DNA of 64,000 nt from Phaeodactylibacter xiamenensis. Its GTDB lineage: Bacteria > Bacteroidota > Bacteroidia > Chitinophagales > Saprospiraceae. Positions 25,826 to 35,963 of this stretch are shown in pieces. The notes below the pieces were generated by a model. That model was not told the origin of the DNA, ran no database searches, and saw only the letters and a program-made list of their open reading frames with translations. Position 1 is the stretch's first letter; every line of letters starts with the position of its first letter. The DNA is taken from contig NZ_JPOS01000002.1 in assembly GCF_000759025.1 (NCBI RefSeq), positions 1 through 64,000 of the forward strand. The letters run 5' to 3'. The position numbers were made by a program, and so were the translations under genes.

Positions 25826-26017
25826 TAGTTATTTTGTTTGAATAGTTTTTTCGATTGCTTTTCTTAAGGACGGATAAAAATAAAGGATGCAATTTTGATT
25901 CGTTAAAGTTTTCAATACAACTGACCAAAGGGAGGTTGTGTGGAAATTTTAGCGAATCCTAAAAGAAAATTGTATCATTTATTTCCGTTAAACTACTTGT
26001 GTAGCCCTTTCACAGAA

Positions 26018-26953
26018 TTACTTTTTACCATGACCGCCATCGCCGTGGCTATGATCACCACCGTGATCACCTTCTCCACTGTGGTCGCCTTCGCTGTGGT
26101 CCCCAGCTTCAGCCGGCATTTCAGCTTCGTCTGTCATCTTTTGTGCCAGTGAAGGTGCCTGACTTGCAGGCGTACCAAATGCCGGGTTAAGAGTATTGGC
26201 TTCGGCGTTGTATTCCAGCTTCTTCTCCTTAGCCTGCAAGGCACGGATCCAGTGGATCACCTGCCAGCGCTCTTCGTAGGAAATTTTGTCAGCGTAGCCG
26301 CCCATCACGTTCTTGCCATACATAATGGCATGATAGTAACGGCCGTTGGAAGCTTCCAGAAACTGATCAAGCAGGAAGTTCGCAGGAGCAGCTGGGTAAG
26401 CCGCGTTTGGGTTTTCATCGGAAACCAGATAGCCCACGCCGTCCCCTTTCTCTCCGTGGCAAATGCCGCAGAACTTATTGTAAAGGTCCTCTCCTTTTGC
26501 CAGCCCTTCAGCAGTGATTGGGAAAGGGTTATTAATGATCTCAGCAGTAGCACGCTCGCGCTCAGGTTCTGTATCCTCGTAATAATAAGGTACAGAGCCA
26601 TTGACGGGCACCGCGATACCTTGAATCTGATCTTTGCCATTCATATAGGCCATTACGGCATCTGTAGAGGCGCCGCCTTCCTGATTCGCAGCCAGATAAG
26701 CACCTGCGTAACCACGGGGCACGGCACCTTTAGCAGGCAGACCTGCAATGGGCAGCTCCTTGAGCTTTACCACACTGGCACTGTCCCAGGTATTGTAGTA
26801 ATAATCGGTAAAGACGTTCGCTTCCTGAGCAATGGAATGCCCCATGTCAGGCATGTATTCACTGCCCGGATAGTTGCCATCCGCAGGAGCACAGGAGTGT
26901 AATACCACCACTGCAACGAATGCCCAAAGTATATGCTTGATGTTTTTCATCAC
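26018..26953 (-). CDS. actE: Alternative complex III monoheme cytochrome c subunit ActE
   Basis: This 311-residue lipoprotein has the lipobox VVLHSC. It carries one heme motif, FCGICHGEKGDG, near residue 160, in a class I cytochrome c fold with a later MYGKNVMGGYADKISYEERW segment that supplies the Met ligand. It passes electrons from ActA toward the oxidase. The C-terminal 40 residues are extraordinarily His/Asp/Gly-rich (GDHSEGDHSGEGDHGGDHSH). It is anchored in the membrane by lipid and faces the periplasm. Confidence 0.9.
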   Translation of the reverse strand: MMKNIKHILWAFVAVVVLHSCAPADGNYPGSEYMPDMGHSIAQEANVFTDYYYNTWDSASVVKLKELPIAGLPAKGAVPRGYAGAYLAANQEGGASTDAVMAYMNGKDQIQGIAVPVNGSVPYYYEDTEPERERATAEIINNPFPITAEGLAKGEDLYNKFCGICHGEKGDGVGYLVSDENPNAAYPAAPANFLLDQFLEASNGRYYHAIMYGKNVMGGYADKISYEERWQVIHWIRALQAKEKKLEYNAEANTLNPAFGTPASQAPSLAQKMTDEAEMPAEAGDHSEGDHSGEGDHGGDHSHGDGGHGKK

Positions 26954-26975
26954 ATCTCTTGTTTATAGTTCTTTC

Positions 26976-27506
26976 TTAAATATTCTTGGTGTTTACCTCT
27001 TCCGCACCCGTTTGGGAAAAGAAGCCCTTCAGCTTGTCGGTCAGGGATTCTTCCGCATTCGTCACATCAAATGCGATGCAGAATTTATCATCCGTGATGC
27101 GGTCGTCCAGGGTCGGGATAGTGACGCCCGGGCCAAGGCCACAGATGATATAAAAGGTAACCACCATACCTACCGCCGCAAACAGTACCGTCAACTCAAA
27201 GGTGATCGGAATGAATGCCGGCGCAGAAAAGTAAGGCTTGCCTCCAAAAATGATCGGCCAGTCCCGGGTGAAAACCCAGGTCATGAACAGAAAAGCCGTT
27301 AGTGTACCGAGCATGCCATATACAAAACCGGTAATGTGCAGGCGGCTTTCCGCAAAGCCCAGCTTAGGATCAAGCCCGTGGACCGGAAAAGGCGTAAACA
27401 CCTCTGTTATTTCAAGCCCTTCGGCATTGGCATGGTCTACCGCCTTGAGCAGGTACTCCTCGTCGTTGTACAATCCGTACAGAATATCTTTCTTTTGATT
27501 GCTCAT
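26976..27506 (-). CDS. actD: Alternative complex III subunit ActD (DUF3341)
   Basis: This 176-residue DUF3341 protein has a soluble N-terminal domain (ILYGLYNDEEYLLKAVDHANAEG) followed by two membrane helices (YGMLGTLTAFLFMTWVF and FELTVLFAAVGMVVTFYIICG). ActD is a structural subunit of alternative complex III. It begins 31 bp after ActC and ends 22 bp before ActE, consistent with one operon. Confidence 0.9.
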   Translation of the reverse strand: MSNQKKDILYGLYNDEEYLLKAVDHANAEGLEITEVFTPFPVHGLDPKLGFAESRLHITGFVYGMLGTLTAFLFMTWVFTRDWPIIFGGKPYFSAPAFIPITFELTVLFAAVGMVVTFYIICGLGPGVTIPTLDDRITDDKFCIAFDVTNAEESLTDKLKGFFSQTGAEEVNTKNI

Positions 27507-27537
27507 TATTCTAGCGTTACAGATTCTTCAAATTGGA

Positions 27538-28947
<1,410 letters not shown>

Positions 28948-29011
28948 TATAATCGAGTCGTTAAATGTTATTTAATTATAGAGGCGGTGGGGAGCAGGCT
29001 CCCCACCAGCT

Positions 29012-32000
29012 TTATGCATCGAGTTCTTCGTTCTTGTTGTTGACACGTGCCTGGTAACGCACTGCGGACTGGGTGTTGATTTCTTCAAGCACCAGATAGT
29101 TCAGTGGGTTTTCCAGACGCTCTGCCAGGATGCCTTCCTTGTCGTTGTCGTCACCAAAGACGATAGCGCCGGTTGGGCATGCCGTCTGACAAGCGGTCTT
29201 CACGTCCTGATCGCGCAGTTTGCGCTGCTCGCGCTTAGCCGTCAGCTTACCTTCCTGAATACGCTGTACACAGAAGCTGCACTTCTCAATCACACCGCGT
29301 GAACGAACCGTCACGTCAGGGTTGAGGACCATACGGGTCAGGTTGTCCGCACCGAATGGAATGGCTTCTTCGCCGTTCAGGTCGTACTCGTTGGCACCGA
29401 ACAGGTCAGCGGTAGTGTAGTCGAGCCAGTTGAAACGACGTACTTTGTAAGGGCAGTTGTTCGCACAGTAACGCGTACCGATACAACGGTTGTAGGTCAT
29501 CTGGTTCAGACCTTCTGAGCTGTGGTTGGTTGCAGCTACCGGGCAAACGTTCTCACAAGGCGCGTTGTCACAGTGCTGGCACATCATTGGCTGGTAAACC
29601 ACATTCGGGTTCTCATAGTCACCGTAGAAGTAGCGGTCAATCCGCAGCCAGGTCATCTCGTGGTGGCGTGCCACCTCGGTCTTGCCAACTACAGGTACGT
29701 TGTTTTCTGCAATACAAGCTACCTGACAGGCACCGCAGCCGATGCACGCATTCAGGTCGATGTGCATGGACCAGTGATGACCCTGATCATATACCTGCTC
29801 CTTGTACTCATCGTAAGGGTACAGGGTGTGGCTGTTCAGTTTCTGTGCCTCGGTACGCTTTTCTTCAATATGATGAGAAAGGTCCTCAAGCTCAGACAAA
29901 CTGCCCTGATAGATGATGGAACGGTTAACCAATCCACCCTGGAAACCTTCTCCGATCGTCATTACCGTCTTTTCATCGACGTTGATCTCCTCTCCGGTTT
30001 CTGGATCTTCACCCGTAAGGCCCATTGAATGGTGGTACTGTACGCAGGCAAAGCGGTCTTCTTCAGCTACCTTTTCAGACACGCTGTCTACAGTAGCGTA
30101 GTATTGTACGTTGCCGTTCTCATCGTAGGAAGTCCACGGGAAAACGTCAACCCCGACATTATTACCAATTGCGCGGCCAAGCATGCCTGTCTCGCTGCGG
30201 CCATAGCCCAGAGCAATAGCAAGCGTGCCCTGCATTTGGCCAAACTGCCGTACAACAGTGCAGCGTTGCGCCGTACCGTTCACGGTTACATCCACTATAT
30301 CAGCCTTACCCTTGCTTTCGTCCGGGTTCAGCCCCATAAAGGAAGTGAACTCATTGCCACCGTCCCAGCCAACAGGGATGGCCAGGTAGTTGCCCCAGGT
30401 ACAGCGGTTGACCGGGTCCGGCATCTCAAGAAGCCAGGGGTTGTTGCTGTATACACCACCGCCCATATTGACGGTTTCGAAAAGGGAGATTTCGAGTTCG
30501 GCACTGGATGGCTTGCGCACCATGCGGGCTGCAGCGTTTACATCGCCGGCAAAAGCAGGTGCCTCCGCAGTATCTTCAGCTACAAAGACGCCGTCGTGCA
30601 GTACGCTGTCCCAGAACATTTTGAAGGTCGCAAAACCACTCTGCTTAGGGAACAGGTTTTCCTGCCAGTGCTTCTTCATGTAGTTGAAGATGAAAGCACC
30701 AACGTCTTCTTTAGACTTTTCATAGTAAGGATTAGACTTTGCTGCAACTGCAACGCTGTCCGTGCTGCTACCGCCCATCACGCTCATCATATCGTACTTC
30801 GCCCAGCGGAGCAGGCTCTCTTCTGTCTGACGGCTACCTGGACGGCCAACCGTATTGAAGATCGGTGCGATAGTGGGTTGAATCAGGCTGTAGTGGCCGC
30901 GCTTAGGCTCCACATCGCCCCAGCTTTCCAGGTAATGGTGCGTTGGCGTGATGTAGTCGCAAAGTGCCACCGTCTCATTAGGTACCATGGAGAAGGAAAC
31001 CTTCAGCCCTACCTTTGAGGCAGCTTCGCGGAACTGTGATGCATTGGGCAGGTCGAATGCAGGGTTAGCGCCGTCCATTACGAACAGCGCGTCCACCCGG
31101 CCGGCGCTCATCGCCTTCACCAGGTCCTGTACCGGCTTGTCCATACCCTGACGCTGCATGGAAGCGGCGTTGAAGTCCAGGGTACTGCCATAGTTGCCGA
31201 GCATATTGTTGATCGCATTGATCAGGATCTGCTCGCCTTTATTATTGGAGCCGGAAACCACCAGGGACTTGCCGCGGTTGCTGACCAGCTCGTCTGCTAC
31301 TTTTTGAATTTTGCCAGCCGTGGCACCTTCAAGGTTCGGTCCGCTTACACGGGCTCCGCCGGTCTTGGCAGCAACGGCGTTGTACAATGCAACAATAGCT
31401 GCGCCCTGCTCAGAAGGCTTCACCATGATGCGGTTGTCCGCGTTGGAACCGGTGAGGCTCATGTGGCTTTCCACCTGAATGTGGCGGGACATCTTCGCGC
31501 CCTTCACCTTCTTGATACGGCGGTTGGTCGCGTATTGGTTGGCAAACTCGGTTGGAGAAATCCAGGTGCCAAGGAAATCAGCATCAAAGCTAACAATCAC
31601 ATCAGCTTTGTCGAAGTGGTAAGCCGGGATCACAGCCTGACCGAAGGAAGCTTCGTTCGCTTCCAGGATGGCAGAGCTTGAAACCGGGTCGTACATGACC
31701 ACTTCGGTATTGGGGTAAGCCGCTGTGAAATCCTCAAGGGCTTTCTTAGTCGTTGGGCTCATGATGGTGTTCGCCACAATCCGAATGCTGGAACCAGCAG
31801 TCAGTTTGCCCATAATTTCACCGTCGATTTCCTCCCAGGACGGGCCCCGTTCATTGCGGTCAGCAGAACGCTGAATCTTGCCCTCTTTCACCCGGTAAGG
31901 ACCATCGAGACGGTTAGTATCGTAAAGGCTGAGCACGCTGGCCTGCGCACGGGCGCTCGTACCGCCTTTTGTAATATTGGAAAGGGTGTTGCCCTCAATC

Positions 32001-32356
32001 TTGATGGGACGGCCCTCACGAGTCTTCACCAGCACGGGGCAGTAATCACCGCCCTGCACAAAGGAAGAAGCATAATAAGTAGCGACACCCGGTACGATTT
32101 CATCCGGCTTGACCACATAGGGTACCGCGCGCTTCACAGGGATTTCACAACTGGCGGCCAACGTGGCAGCACCAAGACCAAATCCAAGGTATTTCAGGAA
32201 GTCCCGGCGGGAAGCTTCCGTATCCATCGCGCCCTGCTTGGACAAGGTGTCAACGACAGGCAGTTCTGTGAATTCGTTTTTGTTTGTTTCCAGGTAGCTG
32301 GGATCGTTTTGCAGTTGGTCCACACCGATCCAAACACCATTGTTTTTATTCTTCAT
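29012..32356 (-). CDS. actB: Alternative complex III subunit ActB (iron-sulfur, molybdopterin-fold)
   Basis: This protein is about 1,114 residues when started at MKNKNNGVWIG, the form normal for this family; an in-frame Met lies 7 codons upstream. The N-terminus has a TAT-like EASRRDFLKYLGFGLGAA segment. The first 750 residues are a molybdopterin-oxidoreductase fold which in ActB binds no molybdenum. The C-terminal part is a ferredoxin domain with CIGCGACQVAC, CQHCDNAPCENVC, RYCANNCPYKV and CSFCVQRIQEG plus CQTACPTG, giving the usual set of Fe-S clusters. It is periplasmic and shuttles electrons from ActC to ActA. Confidence 0.95.
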   Translation of the reverse strand: MKNKNNGVWIGVDQLQNDPSYLETNKNEFTELPVVDTLSKQGAMDTEASRRDFLKYLGFGLGAATLAASCEIPVKRAVPYVVKPDEIVPGVATYYASSFVQGGDYCPVLVKTREGRPIKIEGNTLSNITKGGTSARAQASVLSLYDTNRLDGPYRVKEGKIQRSADRNERGPSWEEIDGEIMGKLTAGSSIRIVANTIMSPTTKKALEDFTAAYPNTEVVMYDPVSSSAILEANEASFGQAVIPAYHFDKADVIVSFDADFLGTWISPTEFANQYATNRRIKKVKGAKMSRHIQVESHMSLTGSNADNRIMVKPSEQGAAIVALYNAVAAKTGGARVSGPNLEGATAGKIQKVADELVSNRGKSLVVSGSNNKGEQILINAINNMLGNYGSTLDFNAASMQRQGMDKPVQDLVKAMSAGRVDALFVMDGANPAFDLPNASQFREAASKVGLKVSFSMVPNETVALCDYITPTHHYLESWGDVEPKRGHYSLIQPTIAPIFNTVGRPGSRQTEESLLRWAKYDMMSVMGGSSTDSVAVAAKSNPYYEKSKEDVGAFIFNYMKKHWQENLFPKQSGFATFKMFWDSVLHDGVFVAEDTAEAPAFAGDVNAAARMVRKPSSAELEISLFETVNMGGGVYSNNPWLLEMPDPVNRCTWGNYLAIPVGWDGGNEFTSFMGLNPDESKGKADIVDVTVNGTAQRCTVVRQFGQMQGTLAIALGYGRSETGMLGRAIGNNVGVDVFPWTSYDENGNVQYYATVDSVSEKVAEEDRFACVQYHHSMGLTGEDPETGEEINVDEKTVMTIGEGFQGGLVNRSIIYQGSLSELEDLSHHIEEKRTEAQKLNSHTLYPYDEYKEQVYDQGHHWSMHIDLNACIGCGACQVACIAENNVPVVGKTEVARHHEMTWLRIDRYFYGDYENPNVVYQPMMCQHCDNAPCENVCPVAATNHSSEGLNQMTYNRCIGTRYCANNCPYKVRRFNWLDYTTADLFGANEYDLNGEEAIPFGADNLTRMVLNPDVTVRSRGVIEKCSFCVQRIQEGKLTAKREQRKLRDQDVKTACQTACPTGAIVFGDDNDKEGILAERLENPLNYLVLEEINTQSAVRYQARVNNKNEELDA

Positions 32357-32392
32357 TGCTACTTTTTTCAGATTCAATTCAGCTAATGAGGT

Positions 32393-33823
32393 TTAATAGT
32401 GGCACTTCTGGCACTCAAGACCGCCAATGTCTTCGACCGTCACCTTTTCACGCTCGCCGCTGGCGATTTCCTCATGGTAACGAGTGTAAGACTTATAATA
32501 CTCATTGTCATCAAACTGTACCTCCGTCTGACGGTGGCAGTTGATGCACCAGCCCATAGAAAGCGGAGAATGCTGCTTGGCAACTTCCCATTCTTCCATT
32601 GGGCCGTGGCAGGTCTGACATTCCAGCTGACCGACCGTCACGTGCTGTGCGTGGTTGAAGTACACGTGGTCCGGCAGGTTGTGAATGCGCACCCACTCAA
32701 TAGGTCCCTGAATCTTCTTTTTATGTGGATTGGTCAGTGAGGAGACAATGCCCTCCCACTGCTCTTCGATGAGCTCTTCTCCTTTGCTGTCAATAGAGCC
32801 ATTCTCTTTGACGTAAGTATCAGCGATCCATTTTTTGTAGACCTTCTCGATGTCGTCCTGATTCATCTCCTCGTAGTTGTCGAGGTAGGTATCAGAAGAA
32901 GGATCGTAACCGATAGAAGCATATATTTTAGTCAGCTCGGCAGTACCGTACTGAGAGCCGACCTTGATAGCACGGTGGCAGTTCATACAGGTGTTTGCTG
33001 CAGGAATGACGGAGTGCTTGGAGCGGCGGGCACCATCGTGGCAGTACTGACAATCGATTTTCTGAATGCCGGCATGCGTTTGGTGTGAGAATTTGATCGG
33101 CTGCTCCGGAGCGTATCCCTGCTGACGGCCGAGCATGATAGCGTTGTTGACGGTAGTGTAACCACCCAGTACAACCAGCGCGAAAATAACAAATGCGATC
33201 AGCCCTTTGCTCGTCAGAATCTCAACCAGAGAAGTACGGCGGGCGTCGGAATTGCCTTCGCGTACCTGCAACATGTAATTAAGATTGGAAACGATGCGCG
33301 CCAGAACGACTGCAAGGATAGCAAGGATGACAGCGAGTGCGATGAATAGAGGTGTGTTGTTGGGTTTTTCTTCCACAACAGCCACCGCAGCTTCGCCCCC
33401 GGCAACGTTCTTTTTATCCGCTCCGGTATAAACGGCTTCGATATAGGCCAAAATGTTATCAATCTCCGAATCGCTCAGGTTTAGAAAGTTGTTCATTACC
33501 GTTGGCTTCCATTCTTCCCACAACTCAACGGCACGGGGATGCCCTGAGTTAATCATAGACTGAGACTGACGGATCCAATTGTAAAGATCTTCCTTCGGAT
33601 AGTCCGCCCAGCGTTCCTGGGTACCGCCCAGTGCAGGGCCAGTGAGGTTATCCTTCATGTTCTTGTTGTGGCAGGTCGCGCAATAATTGCGGAAGAGCGT
33701 TTTGCCCTCGTCAATATTTACGGCACCTCCACCATCACCTTCTTCCTGAGCCATTGCCGGCAGTGCAAAAACTGCCATCGCCAAGAGGAAAAGGACTCGG
33801 CTAATCAACTGCTTATATGTCAT
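32393..33823 (-). CDS. actA: Alternative complex III multiheme cytochrome subunit ActA
   Basis: Starting at MTYKQLISRVLF gives a clean signal peptide ending AMAQ; an upstream Met (33859) would add 12 residues. The N-terminal domain is a class I-like cytochrome c with CATCH. Two membrane helices follow (about residues 160-180 and 205-222), then a multiheme domain with CQYCH, CMNCH, CQTCH, CINCH and CQKCH. That makes six CxxCH motifs, one more than the five usually described for ActA. ActA is membrane-anchored and receives electrons from ActB. It is the first gene of the operon, with a plausible promoter just upstream. Confidence 0.92.
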   Translation of the reverse strand: MTYKQLISRVLFLLAMAVFALPAMAQEEGDGGGAVNIDEGKTLFRNYCATCHNKNMKDNLTGPALGGTQERWADYPKEDLYNWIRQSQSMINSGHPRAVELWEEWKPTVMNNFLNLSDSEIDNILAYIEAVYTGADKKNVAGGEAAVAVVEEKPNNTPLFIALAVILAILAVVLARIVSNLNYMLQVREGNSDARRTSLVEILTSKGLIAFVIFALVVLGGYTTVNNAIMLGRQQGYAPEQPIKFSHQTHAGIQKIDCQYCHDGARRSKHSVIPAANTCMNCHRAIKVGSQYGTAELTKIYASIGYDPSSDTYLDNYEEMNQDDIEKVYKKWIADTYVKENGSIDSKGEELIEEQWEGIVSSLTNPHKKKIQGPIEWVRIHNLPDHVYFNHAQHVTVGQLECQTCHGPMEEWEVAKQHSPLSMGWCINCHRQTEVQFDDNEYYKSYTRYHEEIASGEREKVTVEDIGGLECQKCHY

Positions 33824-33888
33824 CTCTATGATGCTTATAGTTTTATGGTAAATCGACAATTGCTTGTTCTGTCATTCTATTGTCAGCG

Positions 33889-33920
33889 CAAATATAGAAT
33901 GCACTGCACTCATTTAACAA
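33889..33920 (-). promoter_or_regulatory. Promoter of the act-cox operon
   Basis: On the minus strand TTG (33918-33920) is followed after 21 bp by TATATTTG (33889-33896), matching the Bacteroidota -33/-7 pattern. The predicted transcript start is about 60 bp before the preferred actA start. Confidence 0.55.
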
Positions 33921-34091
33921 TAAAAGTCCGAAACCTTCCACTATTTAGATCTTATCTAAACAAGGCGTTAACCGCCCGAAAAACTTGACTTGAGGAAGGC
34001 TTTAAAATCCTCGTTTGCGCAATATTGTTTGCCCAGAAAACATATGAACAAAATTAAATTAATATATACCGCTTGGGTATGATTCTAACAC

Positions 34092-34997
34092 TCAGACTGC
34101 CACTTGCGCACGGATAGCAGGATGAGGGTCGTAACCCTTCAGTTCAAAGTCTGAAAAGGTAAACCCAAAGAGGTTTTTCACCTCAGGGTTGATCTTCATC
34201 ATTGGCAACTTACGCGGTGTTCTCGTAAGTTGCAGCCGGGCTTGGTCTATGTGGTTACTGTACAAATGCACGTCTCCAAATGTATGGACAAATGTCCCGG
34301 GTTTCAGTTCGCAAACCTGTGCCACCATCATCGTTAAAAGTGCATAGGAGGCGATATTAAAAGGCACGCCCAGGAATACATCGGCTGACCGCTGGTAGAG
34401 CTGACAGGACAGCTTGCCTTCAGCTACGTAAAACTGGAACAGCACATGGCAGGGCGGCAGGCCTGACTGAGCCATAGCCGGGATATCCTGCGGGTTCCAG
34501 GCGGTAACGATATGGCGGCGGGAGTCCGGGTTGCGCTTAATTTGCGCTACAACACCGGCAATTTGGTCCACACCGCCGAAATTGCGCCACTGCTGCCCGT
34601 AAACCGGCCCAAGCTCTCCCCACTTTTCAGCGAAAGCTACATCTTCCTTAATTTTTTCTTCGAACGCCTTCAATTCATTTTTCCACTCCGGGCTGTATTT
34701 GGGGTAGCGGTCTTCCAGCCCATTTGCACTAAGGTAATACTGAAACGGCCACTCGTTCCAGATCCGAACGCCGTTTTGGACGAGGTAACGGATATTGGTG
34801 TCCCCCTGTAGGAACCACAACAGTTCGTGCAGAATAGACTTATAATGGACTTTCTTGGTGGTAAGCAGCGGGAAGCCTTCAGCCAGATCAATATGCATTT
34901 GGTACCCAAAGACACTGATCGTACCTACGCCGGTACGGTCATCTTTGCGGACTCCATTGTCCAGGATATGCTGCAATAGCTCGTGGTACGCCTGCAT
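34092..34997 (-). CDS. thyA: Thymidylate synthase
   Basis: This 301-residue enzyme converts dUMP to dTMP with methylenetetrahydrofolate. The start at MQAYHELLQ fits the family and the promoter candidate; in-frame sequence upstream has no homology. Motifs are the dUMP-binding Arg region [14 protein letters not shown], catalytic Cys in [32 protein letters not shown] and [12 protein letters not shown]. An insertion around residues 95-130 makes it longer than E. coli ThyA (264), comparable to the long form of some Gram-positives. It is divergent from the START gene. Confidence 0.97.
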   Translation of the reverse strand: MQAYHELLQHILDNGVRKDDRTGVGTISVFGYQMHIDLAEGFPLLTTKKVHYKSILHELLWFLQGDTNIRYLVQNGVRIWNEWPFQYYLSANGLEDRYPKYSPEWKNELKAFEEKIKEDVAFAEKWGELGPVYGQQWRNFGGVDQIAGVVAQIKRNPDSRRHIVTAWNPQDIPAMAQSGLPPCHVLFQFYVAEGKLSCQLYQRSADVFLGVPFNIASYALLTMMVAQVCELKPGTFVHTFGDVHLYSNHIDQARLQLTRTPRKLPMMKINPEVKNLFGFTFSDFELKGYDPHPAIRAQVAV

Positions 34998-35074
34998 GCG
35001 GAATGCTTTTTGTTTGCGCCAATTTTGTGGCTTTGGCTTGATGGGACTATGCGCCGGGTGGTAAAAATGTTGGA

Positions 35075-35082
35075 CAAAAATA
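35075..35082 (-). promoter_or_regulatory. Candidate thyA promoter -7 element
   Basis: TATTTTTG on the minus strand is a perfect TAnnTTTG box, about 78 bp before the thyA start. No matching -33 box is clear. Confidence 0.4.
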
Positions 35083-35138
35083 AAAAGGTCCGACAACCAG
35101 CACAGTACTTAAGCGTTAAAAATAAAAATAATTTTTCG

Positions 35139-35801
35139 ATGACAAACAGCACTTCCGCGCTTAAACTTCTTGTTTTCAGTCTTTTATGTCTTTTCTATGG
35201 CCATTCTGCCGCACAGGATAACAAAGGGTGGGAACTCAAACGCCAATCTGACGGGCTGAACGTTTACGTCAGAGACGCCGCCAACTCGGATGTCAAGGAG
35301 ATTAAAATTGAAACGACGCTTGATGCTTCCCTGCATGCGGTGGTGGCCGTACTTAAAGATGTCCCCGTGTACGAAGAGTGGATTTACAAGTGCCAGGAGG
35401 CTTACCGGTTAAAGCCTGCGGAGGACAAAGCGAGCCTCTATTATTGCAGGGTGGACTTCCCCTGGCCTATGAGCGACCGGGACTTTATTGCGCAAAGCCG
35501 GCTGCGGCAAGACCCGGAAACCCGGATGGTCTATATTGATGTAAAGGGCAAGCCCGATCAAAAGGAGCAAACGGAAGATGTCGTCCGCATCCGCAACCTC
35601 GATATCCACTATGAACTGACCCCCGTTTCGAACAGTAAAACCCAAATGAGCTACCGCCTGCATTCTGACCCCGGAGGCGCCATTCCCACCTGGCTCGTCA
35701 ATATGGTGGTGGACAATGGTCCGGTGAATACGGTAAAAGGTATGCGGGAAATGCTAAAGTCAGAGAAATATCAGAATGCAAAGTTCGCGTTTTTGAAGTA
35801 A
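35139..35801 (+). CDS. Exported START-domain lipid-binding protein
   Basis: This 220-residue protein starts at MTNSTSALK, with a signal peptide ending GHSAAQ. It has a START-like (SRPBCC superfamily) domain: WELKRQSDGLNVYVRDA, then VVAVLKDVPVYEEWIYKCQEA, VDFPWPMSDRDFIAQSRL and a C-terminal helix. The fold has a hydrophobic cavity that in related proteins binds lipids or polyketides. Exported START proteins are common in Bacteroidota without known ligands. An in-frame Met far upstream is unlikely because that segment overlaps thyA. Confidence 0.85.
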   Translation: MTNSTSALKLLVFSLLCLFYGHSAAQDNKGWELKRQSDGLNVYVRDAANSDVKEIKIETTLDASLHAVVAVLKDVPVYEEWIYKCQEAYRLKPAEDKASLYYCRVDFPWPMSDRDFIAQSRLRQDPETRMVYIDVKGKPDQKEQTEDVVRIRNLDIHYELTPVSNSKTQMSYRLHSDPGGAIPTWLVNMVVDNGPVNTVKGMREMLKSEKYQNAKFAFLK

Positions 35802-35963
35802 GACTTCGCCCAACTTTCCTGCACCACCGGTGTTGACTTTCCCGGAAAAACGACTACACTAGTGCGACTGGCCCGAATAACTTGCTGGTTTTTCCACTTA
35901 TGAAGCCGCTGTTCATGTTGCACTTTAAATAGTCAGGTATTTACGACTTAACCCATTGGAATT

